DNA of 64,000 nucleotides. Source: Leucobacter chromiiresistens (GTDB taxonomy: Bacteria > Actinomycetota > Actinomycetes > Actinomycetales > Microbacteriaceae). Below are positions 52,652 through 62,221 of this stretch, piece by piece. A program made the translations under genes and the position numbers. The notes under the pieces were generated by a model. It saw only the letters and a program-made list of their open reading frames with translations, had not been told where the DNA came from and made no database searches. The DNA lies in the NCBI RefSeq assembly GCF_900102345.1, contig NZ_FNKB01000002.1:124001-188000 (forward strand). Reading direction: 5' to 3'. The stretch's first letter is position 1, and the number at the start of each line of letters is the position of its first letter.

Positions 52652-53020
52652 ATGGCACGTCTCGCAGGAGTCGACATCCCACGCGACAAGCGCGTTGAGA
52701 TCGCACTCACCTACATCTACGGCGTTGGGCGCACCAGCGCACTCAAGACCCTCGCCGACACGAACATCGACGGCAACATCCGCGTGAAGGACCTGTCGGA
52801 CGACCAGCTGGTCGCGCTCCGCGACTACATCGAGGGCAACTTCAAGGTCGAGGGCGATCTGCGCCGCGAGGTCGCAGCCGACATCCGCCGCAAGGTCGAG
52901 ATCGGCAGCTACCAGGGGCTCCGCCACCGTAAGGGCCTGCCTGTGCACGGTCAGCGCACCAAGACGAACGCTCGTACCCGCAAGGGCCCGAAGCGCACCG
53001 TCGCCGGCAAGAAGAAGTAA
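52652..53020 (+). CDS. rpsM: 30S ribosomal protein S13
   Basis: A 122-residue S13 starting [20 protein letters not shown] and containing the C-terminal basic [20 protein letters not shown]. It contacts S19 and the P-site tRNA. The ATG follows AAGGAGAG; the longer open frame to 52613 does not match the family. Confidence 0.98.
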   Translation: MARLAGVDIPRDKRVEIALTYIYGVGRTSALKTLADTNIDGNIRVKDLSDDQLVALRDYIEGNFKVEGDLRREVAADIRRKVEIGSYQGLRHRKGLPVHGQRTKTNARTRKGPKRTVAGKKK

Positions 53021-53067
53021 CGCCGGTTCGTTAGACCACCACACAGAGCTTTTCAGGAGAACACTCA

Positions 53068-53466
53068 ATGGCTGCACCAAAGACCGCGGCTCGCAAGCCG
53101 CGTCGCAAGGACAAGAAGAATGTCGCCGTGGGCCAGGCCCACATCAAGTCGACCTTCAACAACACGATCGTCTCGATCACCGACACCACGGGTGCCGTGA
53201 TCAGCTGGGCCTCCTCCGGCGGAGTCGGCTTCAAGGGCTCGCGCAAGTCGACCCCGTTCGCCGCTCAGCTGGCCGCCGAGTCCGCTGCCCGCAAGGCGCA
53301 GGAGCACGGCATGAAGAAGGTCGACATCTTCGTCAAGGGACCGGGCTCGGGCCGCGAGACCGCGATCCGCTCGCTGCAGGCCGCCGGCCTCGAGGTGGGT
53401 TCGATCAACGACGTCACCCCGCAGACGCACAACGGGTGCCGTCCGCCGAAGCGTCGCCGCGTGTGA
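53068..53466 (+). CDS. rpsK: 30S ribosomal protein S11
   Basis: A 132-residue S11 with [18 protein letters not shown] and the typical end [18 protein letters not shown]. Part of the platform of the small subunit. In many bacteria rpsD follows; here rpoA follows after two hairpins. Confidence 0.98.
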   Translation: MAAPKTAARKPRRKDKKNVAVGQAHIKSTFNNTIVSITDTTGAVISWASSGGVGFKGSRKSTPFAAQLAAESAARKAQEHGMKKVDIFVKGPGSGRETAIRSLQAAGLEVGSINDVTPQTHNGCRPPKRRRV

Positions 53467-53475
53467 TCGGTGAGT

Positions 53476-53516
53476 CGCGCCGGCTTCGGCCGGCGCGGCT
53501 GCCGCTCTCGAGCGGC
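53476..53516 (+). other. Twin hairpins between rpsK and rpoA
   Basis: CGCGCCGGC/GCCGGCGCG with a TTCG tetraloop (53476-53497), then GCCGCTC/GAGCGGC with a 2-base centre (53501-53516). The 151-base gap holds no rpsD. Likely attenuation or processing between ribosomal protein and polymerase messages. Confidence 0.6.
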
Positions 53517-53617
53517 GATCCGTCATTCCCAGCGTCGGCTGCGGCCGGCGCTTCAGCCCACTTCATCCCGATACCGCATGAGTCATATAGCGGACTCCAG
53601 CGAAAGGATCACACACC

Positions 53618-54604
53618 GTGCTGATTGCACAGCGACCCACTCTGACTGAAGAATCGATCTCCGAGTTCCGTTCGCGTTTCGCCATCGAGCCGCTCGAGCC
53701 CGGCTTCGGCTACACGCTCGGCAACTCGCTGCGTCGTACCCTGCTGTCGTCGATTCCCGGCGCGGCCGTCACGAGCGTGCGCTTCGAGGGCGTCGCCCAC
53801 GAGTTCACGACCATCCCGGGCGTGACCGAGGACGTCACCGAGATCATCCTCAACATCAAGGATCTCGTCGTCTCGAGCGAGCACGACGAGCCCATCACCG
53901 CCTACCTGCGGAAGACCGGCGCCGGTGAGATCACCGCCGCCGACATCTCCGCACCGGCGGGCGTCGAGGTGCACAACCCCGAGCTCGTCATCGCGACGCT
54001 CAGCGACTCGGCGCAGTTCGAGCTCGAGCTGACGATCGAGCGCGGCCGCGGATACGTCTCCGCCGCTCAGAACCGCAACGAGGACGCCGAGGTCGGCCGC
54101 ATCCCGGTCGACTCGATCTACTCGCCGGTGCTCAAGGTCACCTACCGCGTCGAGGCGACGCGTGCGGGTGAGCGCACCGACTTCGACCGCCTCGTGGTCG
54201 ACGTCGAGTCGAAGCCCGCGATCTCCCCGCGAGACGCGATCGCTTCGGCCGGGTCCACCCTCGTCGAGCTCTTCGGGCTCGCGCGAGAGCTGAACACCGC
54301 CGCCGAGGGCGTCGAGATCGGCCCCGCGCCGGTCGAGGTCGTCGCAGAGGGCGAGCTCTCGATCCCGATCGAGGACCTCGATCTCTCGGTGCGCAGCTAC
54401 AACTGCCTCAAGCGCGAGGGCATTAACACGGTGAGCGAACTGGTCGCGCTCTCCGAGGCGCAGCTGATGAACATTCGCAACTTCGGCCAGAAGTCGGTAT
54501 TCGAGGTGCGCGACAAGCTCACCGAGATGGGCCTCTCGCTCAAGGATGCGGTGCCCGGGTTCGACGGCGCGCAGTTCTACAGCTACGAAGACGACAACAA
54601 CTAA
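53618..54604 (+). CDS. rpoA: DNA-directed RNA polymerase subunit alpha
   Basis: A 328-residue alpha subunit. The N-terminal dimer domain has [20 protein letters not shown]; the C-terminal DNA- and activator-binding domain has [20 protein letters not shown] and [20 protein letters not shown]. It starts with GTG behind AAAGGA. Completes the core polymerase together with rpoB and rpoC about 25 kb upstream. Confidence 0.98.
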   Translation: MLIAQRPTLTEESISEFRSRFAIEPLEPGFGYTLGNSLRRTLLSSIPGAAVTSVRFEGVAHEFTTIPGVTEDVTEIILNIKDLVVSSEHDEPITAYLRKTGAGEITAADISAPAGVEVHNPELVIATLSDSAQFELELTIERGRGYVSAAQNRNEDAEVGRIPVDSIYSPVLKVTYRVEATRAGERTDFDRLVVDVESKPAISPRDAIASAGSTLVELFGLARELNTAAEGVEIGPAPVEVVAEGELSIPIEDLDLSVRSYNCLKREGINTVSELVALSEAQLMNIRNFGQKSVFEVRDKLTEMGLSLKDAVPGFDGAQFYSYEDDNN

Positions 54605-54649
54605 CGGTTCGGCACTGTCAGCCCGACCGCACATCTACTGGAGTAAATA

Positions 54650-55165
54650 ATGCCCAAGCCCAACAAGGGCCCCCGCCTCGGAGGCGGCCCCGCACACGAG
54701 CGTCTGATGCTGAACCAGCTGGCATCGCAGCTCTTCGAGCACAAGCGGATCCAGACGACGGAGACCAAGGCGAAGCGCCTGCAGCCCGTCGCAGAGCGTC
54801 TCGTGACCTTCGCGAAGCGCGGCGACCTGCACTCGCGCCGTCGCGTGATGCGTCAGATCCTCGACAAGTCGGTCGTGCACGAGCTCTTCACCGAGATCGC
54901 ACCGCTCGTCGAGAACCGCGAAGGCGGCTACACGCGCATCGTCAAGACCGGTTTCCGCAAGGGCGACCGTGCGCCGCTCGCCGTGATCGAGCTCGTGCTC
55001 GAGCCGGTGTCGCCGAAGCCGAAGGCCGAGAAGCCCGCTGCTCCGGTCGCCGAGGAGACCACCGGGGCTCCCGCCGAGGAGACCAGTGAGGCTCCCGTCG
55101 AGGAGACCACCGAGGCTCCGGCCGAGGAGACCACCGAGGCACCCGCCGAGGCGAAGGCCGAGTAA
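54650..55165 (+). CDS. rplQ: 50S ribosomal protein L17 with repetitive acidic tail
   Basis: An L17 core of about 120 residues ([20 protein letters not shown], then [20 protein letters not shown]) plus a 50-residue C-terminal tail made of an 8-residue repeat EETTEAPA in four imperfect copies. L17 is about 120-130 residues in most bacteria; actinobacterial proteins often carry acidic, Ala/Pro-rich tails, but the tail role is unknown. Last gene of the alpha operon, followed by a very strong terminator. Confidence 0.96.
   Translation: MPKPNKGPRLGGGPAHERLMLNQLASQLFEHKRIQTTETKAKRLQPVAERLVTFAKRGDLHSRRRVMRQILDKSVVHELFTEIAPLVENREGGYTRIVKTGFRKGDRAPLAVIELVLEPVSPKPKAEKPAAPVAEETTGAPAEETSEAPVEETTEAPAEETTEAPAEAKAE
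55052..55147 (+). repeat. Four tandem 24-base repeats in the 3' end of rplQ
   Basis: Units 55052-55075, 55076-55099, 55100-55123 and 55124-55147 each begin GAGGAGACC and differ at a few bases. The copy number is free to vary by slippage without breaking the frame. Confidence 0.9.
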
Positions 55166-55181
55166 GTCTCAGGCTGTTCGT

Positions 55182-55218
55182 CGAATGCCCCGTCGCGCAC
55201 TGCGCGACGGGGCATTCG
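55182..55218 (+). terminator. Alpha operon terminator
   Basis: Perfect 17-bp arms (55182-55198 and 55202-55218, core GAATGCCCCGTCGCG) with a 3-base loop, 16 bases after the rplQ stop. Confidence 0.9.
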
Positions 55219-55418
55219 CGTTCCATGAGGGGGCGGGCGGGGAGCGTTCACCCGACGGCACGCGCCGTTCACCCGCTGTGAAGCTGCGCGCGCTGCGGCC
55301 GTCACCCCGGTTCCGTACCGTCGAGAGCGCCGCCCGCTCGGAAGGGCGGCGCACGTCGCCGGAAGCCACCGGCGCCCCGGGCCGCCCGGAGCGGCGTCCC
55401 GTGATCAACGGAGAAACG

Positions 55419-58400
55419 GTGTCCCTGAAACGAACCCATCGCCTCTGCGCGGGTGCGGCGATCGCCGCACTGGCAGCGGTACCGCTCATCGCCACGTCGG
55501 CACACGCCAGCATCGACGGCACGGGGGCGGTGATCAACGAGATCTACACCGCCGGAGGCAACAGCGGCGCCGCGCTGAACGCGGACTACGTGGAACTGGC
55601 GAACCCGACCGATGCCGAGATCAGCCTCGCCGGCTGGTCGCTGCAGTACCGGCCGGCGACGGCCTCCGCGCCCGCGTCGGGCGCCGGCGTGATCCCGCTC
55701 TCCGGTTCGATCCCCGCAGGCGGTACGTTCCTGATCACCGGCTCAGCCGGAGCGAACGGGCAGCCCGTCCCCGCGGGCGATCTCTCGTCCACCCTCGCCG
55801 CAGGCGCGGGCGGCGGACAGCTCGTGCTCGCGAAGACCACGGCGCCCATCGCGCTCGGCGGCGAGGCGGATGCCGCGACCGTGGCGGACTTCGCGGGCTA
55901 CGGCTCGGCGATGCGGTTCGAGGGCGCCGCGCCGGCTCCCGCTCCGACCGCTGCCCAGAGCATCGAACGCGCCGGGTTCGCCGACACGGACGACAACGCG
56001 GCCGACTTCACCGCCGCCGCCCCGACGCCCACCGCCTCGGGGGTGCCGCCGGTCGAGCAGCCCGAGCCAATCGACCCGGAGACAGTCACGCCGATCTCCG
56101 AGATCCAGGGGACGGGACCCGCCAGCCCGCTCGCCGGGCAACGGGTGAAGACGCGCGGAATCGTCACCGCGACGTACCCCACGGGCAACTTCGCCGGGTA
56201 CACGATCCAGACCCCGGGCGCCGGCGGCGCCATCGACCCGAGCGAGCACGTCGCCTCCGAGGCGATCTTCGTGTACTCGGCCGACACGGTCGGCCAGGCG
56301 GGCGTCGGAGCGCATGTCGAGGTGACCGGCATGGTCTCGGAGTTCAACGGGCTCACCGAGATCACCGCCGCCGCGAGCGAGCTGACCGTGCTCGACGAGC
56401 CGGCCGATCCGGTCGTCCCCGCCGCGGTCGGGTTCCCGGCGACCGACGCCGAGCGCGAGACGCTGGAGAGCATGCTGATCGCCCCGCAGGGCGCTTTCAC
56501 CGTCTCCGACACCTACGACACGAACTTCTTCGGCGAGATCGGCCTCGCAGCCGACAGCGCGCCCCTGCTCACGCCGACCGCGGCCGGTGCGCCGGGAAGC
56601 GAGGCCTTCCTCGCCGCGCAGGCGAGGAACGCCGCGGTCGGGGTGCTGCTCGACGACGGGTCGAGCATCAACTTCAACACGCGGAAGGACGCGCCGCTGC
56701 CGTACCTCTCGAGCACCGCGCCGGTGCGCGTCGGCGCGGCGGCGACGTTCACGAAACCGGTCGTGCTCGACTACCGCAACGGGGCCTGGAAGTTCCAGCC
56801 GACCACGCAGCTCACCCCCGAGAACGCCGCCGCAGTGCAGCCGGCGACGTTCACCGACACGCGTGAGGATCGCCCCGCCGACGTCGGGGGAGACGTGCGC
56901 CTCGCCGGCTTCAACGTGCTGAACTACTTCACGACGTGGGGTGCCGACGTCGCCGGATGCCAGCCCTACGAGGATCGCGCCGGGAACGGCATCTCCGTGC
57001 GCACCGGGTGCGACGCCCGCGGCGCGTGGGATCGGGCGAGTTTCGACCGGCAGCAGGGCAAGATCGTCGACGCGATCAATGCGCTCGATGCCACCGTCGT
57101 GTCGCTCGAGGAGATCGAGAACTCCGCCCGCTTCGGCAAGGACCGCGACGCGGCGCTCGCCGACCTCGTCGCCGCCCTGAACGCCGATGAGGCCGTCACG
57201 GGCGGCGAGTGGGACTACGTGCACTCCCCGGCCGAGCTGCCCGCGAGCGAGGACGTCATCCGCACCGCCTTCATCTACAAGAAGGACGCGATCGAGCCGC
57301 TCGACGCGTCGGTGATCCTCACCGATTCGGCCGCGTTCTCGAAGGCGCGGCAGCCGCTCGCGCAGCACTTCCGACCGGTCGGCTCGGATGCCGATTTCGT
57401 GGTGATCGCGAACCACTTCAAGTCGAAGGGCGACAGCAAGCCCGCGGCGACCGGCGACAACGCCGACGCGAAGGACGGCGTCGGCGCGTTCAACGGCGAC
57501 CGCACGCGTCAGGCCGAAGCGCTGCTCGACTTCGCCTCCGCGATGGAGCAGCGCGCGGGCACGGACCGCGTGTTCCTCGTCGGCGACTTCAACGCGTACG
57601 CGGGTGAGACGCCGATCCAGCGCATTCTCGACGCCGACTTCGTCGACCAGGGCGCCAAGACGGGGGAGCAGACCTACGCATTCGACGGCGCGGTCGGCTC
57701 GCTCGACTACGTATTCGCGTCTCCCGCCGCGGAACGCCTCGTCACGGGCGCCGACATCTGGAACATCAACTCCGTCGAAGCCGTCGCCCTCGAGTACAGC
57801 CGGTACAACTCGAACGTCGTCGACCTCTTCGCCGAAGGGCCGTTCCGGTCGTCGGATCACGATCCCATCGTCGTCGGCATCTCGGCCGATGCGGCGGCGG
57901 CCGAGAAGCAGCAGCTCAATCTGCTCAACATCAACGACTTCCACGGCCGCATCGACGCCAACACCGTCAAGTTCGCCGGAACCGTCGAAGCGCTGCGCGC
58001 CGAGCACCCGGAGAGCAGTGCGCTCATCTCGTCGGGCGACAACATCGGCGCGTCGCTGTTCGCGTCGTCGGCGGCCGAGGATCAGCCGACCCTCGACGTG
58101 CTGAACGCCCTGGGCCTCACCGCCTCTGCGGCCGGCAATCACGAGTTCGATCGCGGCTACGACGACCTCGACGGCCGTGTGCGGGAAGCCGCGGCGTTCC
58201 CCTACCTCGGAGCGAACGTCACCCGCGACGGCGCACCGGCGCTGCAGGAGTACGAGATCATCGAGATCGACGGCGTGGACGTCGCCATCATCGGCGCCGT
58301 CACGCAGGAGACGCCGTCGCTCGTGTCGCCCGGGGGCATCGAGGGACTCGAGTTCGGCGATCCCGTCGCGGCCGTCAACCGCGTCGCCGCGCAGCTCAGC

Positions 58401-60128
58401 GACGGCGACCCCGAGAACGGGGAGGCCGACGTCATCGTCGCCGAGTACCACGAGGGAGCCGCCGGCGGCAACGCGGAGCAGACGACGCTGGAGGAGGAGG
58501 TCGCCGCGGGCGGCGTCTTCGCCCGCATCGTCACCGAGACCAGCCCCGAGGTCGACGCGATCTTCAACGGGCACACGCACGCCGAGTACGCCTGGAACGC
58601 GCCGGTGCCCGGCGCGGCCGACGGCAGCACCCGCCCGGTGCTGCAGACGGGAAGCTACGGCGAGCGCATCGGCCAGGTGGTGCTCGAGTTCGACACGGAG
58701 ACCGGGGAGACGGAGACGCTCGTCAACCGCAACGTCGCCCGCGTCACCACCGACGACGCCGAGCTCGTCGCGGGCTCGACCGTCGTCGCCGAGGTGCAGC
58801 GGATCGTGAACGATGCGCTCGACAACGCGGCGGAGATCGGCAACCGGAAGATCGGCGAAGCCACCGCCGACATCACCACCGCCCACATCGGGGCGGCGCG
58901 CGACGATCGCGGTTCGGAGTCGACGCTCGGCAACTTCGTCGCGGACGCCATGCTCGCCACGCTCGCGTCGCCGGAGCGCGGCGGGGCCGAGATCGGCGTG
59001 GTGAACCCGGGAGGCCTCCGCGCCGAGCTCGCAGCGGGGGAGATCACGTACGCCGAGGCGAACGCCGTACTGCCCTTCCTGAACAACCTCTGGACCACGA
59101 CCCTCACCGGGTCGCAGTTCAAGACCGTGCTCGAGCAGCAGTGGCAGCGCACGGCGGACGGCGATGTGCCCTCGAAGCCGTACCTGCAGCTCGGGCTCTC
59201 GAAGAACGTCAGCTACACCTTCGACGCCGCGCGCGCCGAGGGGGATCGCATCACGAGCATCACGGTCGACGGGGCGCCCATCGACCCCGAGCGGGAGTAC
59301 CGCATCGGCTCGTTCAGCTTCCTGCTGCAGGGCGGCGACAACTTCCGGGAGTTCGCGAACGGGGTGCGCACGCAGGACACGGGGCTGGTGGATCGCGACG
59401 CGTGGATCGAGTACCTGCGCAGCAACAGCCCGGTCTCGCCGAGCTACGACCGCCGGTCGGTGCAGGTCGCCGGTCTGCCCGACGGCCCGGTGCAGCCGGG
59501 CGACGAGATCGAGCTGCAGTTCGACAAGCTCGACCTCACCTCGCTCGGCGTGCCGCCCAACACCGAGATCTCCGCGTCCATCGTCGCGTCGGGCGAGACC
59601 GCGGACGCAGCGGCTACGCAGGGCGGCTCGACCGCGGAGGCCGCGGCCCTGGCCACCGCTCCGGTCTCGGACGGTGCTGCGACACTGTCGCTCACGGTGC
59701 CCGAGGGCGTCGGCGGGGCGGCGACGCTCACCGCCACGACCGACGTCAGCGGCACCACCGTGACCGTGCCTCTGCAGGTCGAGGCGGCAGCGCCCGGCGG
59801 TGCCGATGGTTCGGCGACGGGCGGCGCAGCGGGGGCGGCGACCGGCGCCGCCGACGGCTCGGGGTCTGCCGGAGCTGCCGGCGGCGCGGAGGGCGCGGCT
59901 GCGGGCGGTGCCGACGCCGGCGGCACCGCTGCGGCGCGCGCGGCCGATGCGGCCGGTGCTGCAGACGGCGGAGCGGGGAGCGCGGGAGGCGGTGCGCTCG
60001 CCGCGACCGGTTCGGAGTCGCCCACGGCGAGCCTCGCCGTGGCGCTCCTGGCGGCGCTCGGCGGAGCGGCGATCCTCGCCCGGCGTGCGCAGCGCGCTCG
60101 CAAGCAGATCGCTGCACGCGCGAGCTGA
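55419..60128 (+). CDS. Secreted multidomain nuclease / 5'-nucleotidase with LAxTG anchor (ExeM/NucH-like)
   Basis: A 1569-residue protein. Signal peptide (SLKRTHRLCAGAAIAALAAV, cleavage near AHAS); lamin-tail domain (about 33-190, GAVINEIYTAGGNSG, YVELANPTD); OB-like segment (about 220-340); endonuclease/exonuclease/phosphatase domain (about 492-822: LAGFNVLNYF, SLEEIEN, ANHFKSKGD, FLVGDFNAY, SSDHDPIV); metallophosphatase (from about 833: NINDFHGRID, SSGDNIGAS, GNHEFDRG, FNGHTHAEY); 5'-nucleotidase C-terminal domain (about 1137-1344: DRGSESTLGNFVADAM, FSFLLQGGDNF); an Ala/Gly-rich stalk; LAATG at 1527-1531; a hydrophobic segment and basic tail. It should degrade extracellular DNA and dephosphorylate the released nucleotides at the cell wall, for phosphate, carbon or DNA defence. 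The GTG at 55419 has GGAGA 4-5 bases upstream and leads directly into the signal peptide. Confidence 0.88.
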   Translation: MSLKRTHRLCAGAAIAALAAVPLIATSAHASIDGTGAVINEIYTAGGNSGAALNADYVELANPTDAEISLAGWSLQYRPATASAPASGAGVIPLSGSIPAGGTFLITGSAGANGQPVPAGDLSSTLAAGAGGGQLVLAKTTAPIALGGEADAATVADFAGYGSAMRFEGAAPAPAPTAAQSIERAGFADTDDNAADFTAAAPTPTASGVPPVEQPEPIDPETVTPISEIQGTGPASPLAGQRVKTRGIVTATYPTGNFAGYTIQTPGAGGAIDPSEHVASEAIFVYSADTVGQAGVGAHVEVTGMVSEFNGLTEITAAASELTVLDEPADPVVPAAVGFPATDAERETLESMLIAPQGAFTVSDTYDTNFFGEIGLAADSAPLLTPTAAGAPGSEAFLAAQARNAAVGVLLDDGSSINFNTRKDAPLPYLSSTAPVRVGAAATFTKPVVLDYRNGAWKFQPTTQLTPENAAAVQPATFTDTREDRPADVGGDVRLAGFNVLNYFTTWGADVAGCQPYEDRAGNGISVRTGCDARGAWDRASFDRQQGKIVDAINALDATVVSLEEIENSARFGKDRDAALADLVAALNADEAVTGGEWDYVHSPAELPASEDVIRTAFIYKKDAIEPLDASVILTDSAAFSKARQPLAQHFRPVGSDADFVVIANHFKSKGDSKPAATGDNADAKDGVGAFNGDRTRQAEALLDFASAMEQRAGTDRVFLVGDFNAYAGETPIQRILDADFVDQGAKTGEQTYAFDGAVGSLDYVFASPAAERLVTGADIWNINSVEAVALEYSRYNSNVVDLFAEGPFRSSDHDPIVVGISADAAAAEKQQLNLLNINDFHGRIDANTVKFAGTVEALRAEHPESSALISSGDNIGASLFASSAAEDQPTLDVLNALGLTASAAGNHEFDRGYDDLDGRVREAAAFPYLGANVTRDGAPALQEYEIIEIDGVDVAIIGAVTQETPSLVSPGGIEGLEFGDPVAAVNRVAAQLSDGDPENGEADVIVAEYHEGAAGGNAEQTTLEEEVAAGGVFARIVTETSPEVDAIFNGHTHAEYAWNAPVPGAADGSTRPVLQTGSYGERIGQVVLEFDTETGETETLVNRNVARVTTDDAELVAGSTVVAEVQRIVNDALDNAAEIGNRKIGEATADITTAHIGAARDDRGSESTLGNFVADAMLATLASPERGGAEIGVVNPGGLRAELAAGEITYAEANAVLPFLNNLWTTTLTGSQFKTVLEQQWQRTADGDVPSKPYLQLGLSKNVSYTFDAARAEGDRITSITVDGAPIDPEREYRIGSFSFLLQGGDNFREFANGVRTQDTGLVDRDAWIEYLRSNSPVSPSYDRRSVQVAGLPDGPVQPGDEIELQFDKLDLTSLGVPPNTEISASIVASGETADAAATQGGSTAEAAALATAPVSDGAATLSLTVPEGVGGAATLTATTDVSGTTVTVPLQVEAAAPGGADGSATGGAAGAATGAADGSGSAGAAGGAEGAAAGGADAGGTAAARAADAAGAADGGAGSAGGGALAATGSESPTASLAVALLAALGGAAILARRAQRARKQIAARAS

Positions 60129-60136
60129 GCGCCCAT

Positions 60137-60218
60137 GCGGCGTCGGCCGCAGCCTGCCGACGCCGCACCGCAGAGGGAACGCCCGCCGGTCGCCATTCGC
60201 GCGACCGGCGGGCGTTCC
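60137..60218. terminator. Double hairpin between convergent nuclease and acyltransferase genes
   Basis: First stem: 11-bp arms GCGGCGTCGGC/GCCGACGCCGC (60137-60147, 60156-60166). Second: perfect 18-bp arms (60176-60193 and 60201-60218, core GCCCGCCGG) with a 7-base loop. It sits between the two stop codons and can serve both strands. Confidence 0.9.
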
Positions 60219-60222
60219 GCGT

Positions 60223-62130
60223 TCACCGGCGCGGTACGGAGAAGCCCATGCCCTCACCGGGCTGCTGGAGCGCCGAGAGGGCGCGCTCCACGCTCTCCGC
60301 GTACCGCTCGCCCCCGCTCGGATTCGGGTGGATCCCGTCGCCCGCGAGCGCCTCGGCGGGCGCAGCCGTGATCGTCGCGTCCCAGTCGGCGACCACCACG
60401 CCGCGGTGAGCATCGGCGTACGCGTCGAGCTCCTGGTTGACTCCGGGAATCCAATCGCGCTCTCCGTGGGCGTTGACCAGCACGATCTGCCGGCCGGCGG
60501 CCGCCGTGCGCAGCGCCTCGAGCTCAGCGGGGTCGATCGGGCCATTGGTGCCGAGCCCGACGAGGAGGACGGGGCGCAGCGCCCCCGCATCGGCCTGCTG
60601 GGCGGCGATCTCGACGCCCACGCCGAGGCCGCGCGAGACCTCGGCGTCGACGGCGATCCCGGGGAAGCGCTGCTCGAGCTCGGGCAGGCTCGCGAGCATC
60701 ACCGAGTCGCCGATGGCCGTGAGGTCGGGCCCCTCCGGCTGCACGGGGCCCGCATCCGTGCGCTCCTGCGCTGCATCGGGCGCGCGGCCGTCCGCTCCCT
60801 CGCCCGCGCCGGTTCCGGCCCCCGGCTGCTCGGCGTCGCGTGCGGCCTTCCCGCGCGCCACGGCGTCAGCCGCAGAGCTCTGCTCGGGGGCGGTGGCGAC
60901 GGCGACCACCGTGGTCGGTACGGCGAGTGCGAGCGCGAGCCCCACGAGCGCCGGCGCCCACCGCTGCCGAGGGGCGGCGCGCGCCCGCCGCAGCGCCAGA
61001 ACGAGCGACCGCCGCAACCCGAACCGCCGCACGGGCTCCTCGACGAAGCGATACGAGAGGGCGGCGATGCCGACGGAAGCCGCGAGCGTGACCGCGCCGA
61101 CGAGGTGCGCGGGCCATCCGCCGAGCGCCGCCGTAGCGAGCAGCAGCAGCGGCCAGTGCCAGAGGTAGATGCCGTAGGAGCGCTCGCCGATCCACCGCAG
61201 CGGCTGGGCGTCGAGTGCCCGGCCGATGCGCGCCGCCGGCCGGCTGACCGCCCAGACCGTGAGGAGCGCAGCCGCGGTGGCGAGCTGGAATCCCCAGGTG
61301 AAGCTCTCCGCGCTGCCCTCGCGCAGCGTCGCGGCCAGCCAGCCGAGCACCCCGAGGCCCGTCGCCGCGGCGGCCGTGAGGGCGAGCTGCGCGACCCGTC
61401 CTGGCGGCCCGTGCCCCGACAACGACTCCGCGACGGGGGCGGCGGGCCGCGGCGCCGCGATGAGGGCGAGAGCGGCCCCCAGGGCGAGCCCGAACACGTG
61501 CGTGTCCGAGCCGAAGTACACCCGCGTCGGGTCGGCGCCCGCGCCCGCAAGCACGGCCATGAGGAGAGCCGAGACGGCGCCGACGACGGCCAGAGGCAGC
61601 GCGCGCGCGAACCGGCCCCGGATCCGGAGCACGAGGAGCAGGAGCAGGGGCAGCACGATGTAGTACTGCTCCTCGATCGCGAGCGACCAGGTGTGCCTGA
61701 AGAGCTCGGGCGCATCCCGCGCGAAGTAGTCGGATCCGGCGGCGATCGACGTCCAGTTGCTCACGAACAGCGCGGCCCCCGCGATCTGCCGGCCGATGCC
61801 CACGAGGAGATCGCGATCCGCCAGCAGGGCGAGCGACGTCGACACGACGAGCACAAGGCCGAGCGCCGGCAGCAACCGGCGGGCTCGGCGCTTCCAGAAA
61901 TGCCGCAGCGCGATGCGGCCGGTGGAGCGGTGCTCGCGCAGCAGCAGCGTCGTGATGAGGAATCCGCTGATCGCGAAGAAGACATCGACCCCGAGGAAGC
62001 CGCCGGGCAGCCACCCCGGGAAGAGGTGGTAGCCGAGCACGAGGCCCACCGCGATCGCGCGGAGCCCGTCGAGACCCCCGAGCCGGTCGGCGCGGGGGAG
62101 CGGGGAACGGAGAGGCGGAGTCTGAGTCAT
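60223..62130 (-). CDS. OafA/YrhL-type membrane acyltransferase with C-terminal SGNH domain
   Basis: A 635-residue protein. The N-terminal acyltransferase-3 part has about ten or eleven membrane segments with LDGLRAIAVGLVLGYHLFPG (catalytic His), GGFLGVDVFFAISGFLIT and FWKRRARRLLPAL. An Ala/Gly/Glu-rich linker (about 410-470) leads to an extracytoplasmic SGNH domain: Ser in TAIGDSVMLASL, Asn in VGLGTNGPID, Asp-His in AGDGIHPNPSG. Such enzymes O-acetylate (or otherwise acylate) cell-wall or surface glycans. The ATG at 62128-62130 fits the family start; the longer upstream frame is rejected as non-conserved. Divergent from truA. Confidence 0.87.
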   Translation of the reverse strand: MTQTPPLRSPLPRADRLGGLDGLRAIAVGLVLGYHLFPGWLPGGFLGVDVFFAISGFLITTLLLREHRSTGRIALRHFWKRRARRLLPALGLVLVVSTSLALLADRDLLVGIGRQIAGAALFVSNWTSIAAGSDYFARDAPELFRHTWSLAIEEQYYIVLPLLLLLVLRIRGRFARALPLAVVGAVSALLMAVLAGAGADPTRVYFGSDTHVFGLALGAALALIAAPRPAAPVAESLSGHGPPGRVAQLALTAAAATGLGVLGWLAATLREGSAESFTWGFQLATAAALLTVWAVSRPAARIGRALDAQPLRWIGERSYGIYLWHWPLLLLATAALGGWPAHLVGAVTLAASVGIAALSYRFVEEPVRRFGLRRSLVLALRRARAAPRQRWAPALVGLALALAVPTTVVAVATAPEQSSAADAVARGKAARDAEQPGAGTGAGEGADGRAPDAAQERTDAGPVQPEGPDLTAIGDSVMLASLPELEQRFPGIAVDAEVSRGLGVGVEIAAQQADAGALRPVLLVGLGTNGPIDPAELEALRTAAAGRQIVLVNAHGERDWIPGVNQELDAYADAHRGVVVADWDATITAAPAEALAGDGIHPNPSGGERYAESVERALSALQQPGEGMGFSVPRR

Positions 62131-62221
62131 AGTGGTCGGAGCGACGCGGCCGGGGCGCCACGGGCATCCAGTGTACGTCGCCCGATCCGAGGCGCTCTGA
62201 GCCTTCTGGCAGGATCGAGGC

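Larger units (their letters stand above)
52020..52652 (+). other. Placeholder not used
   Basis: Entry void: the coordinates are invalid; see the rpsM entry that follows. Confidence 0.

Noticed and set aside
52652..53020. A void feature row with reversed coordinates (start 52652, end 52020) directly before the rpsM row
   Set aside because: It is an entry error with zero confidence and describes nothing in the sequence; use the rpsM row at 52652-53020.
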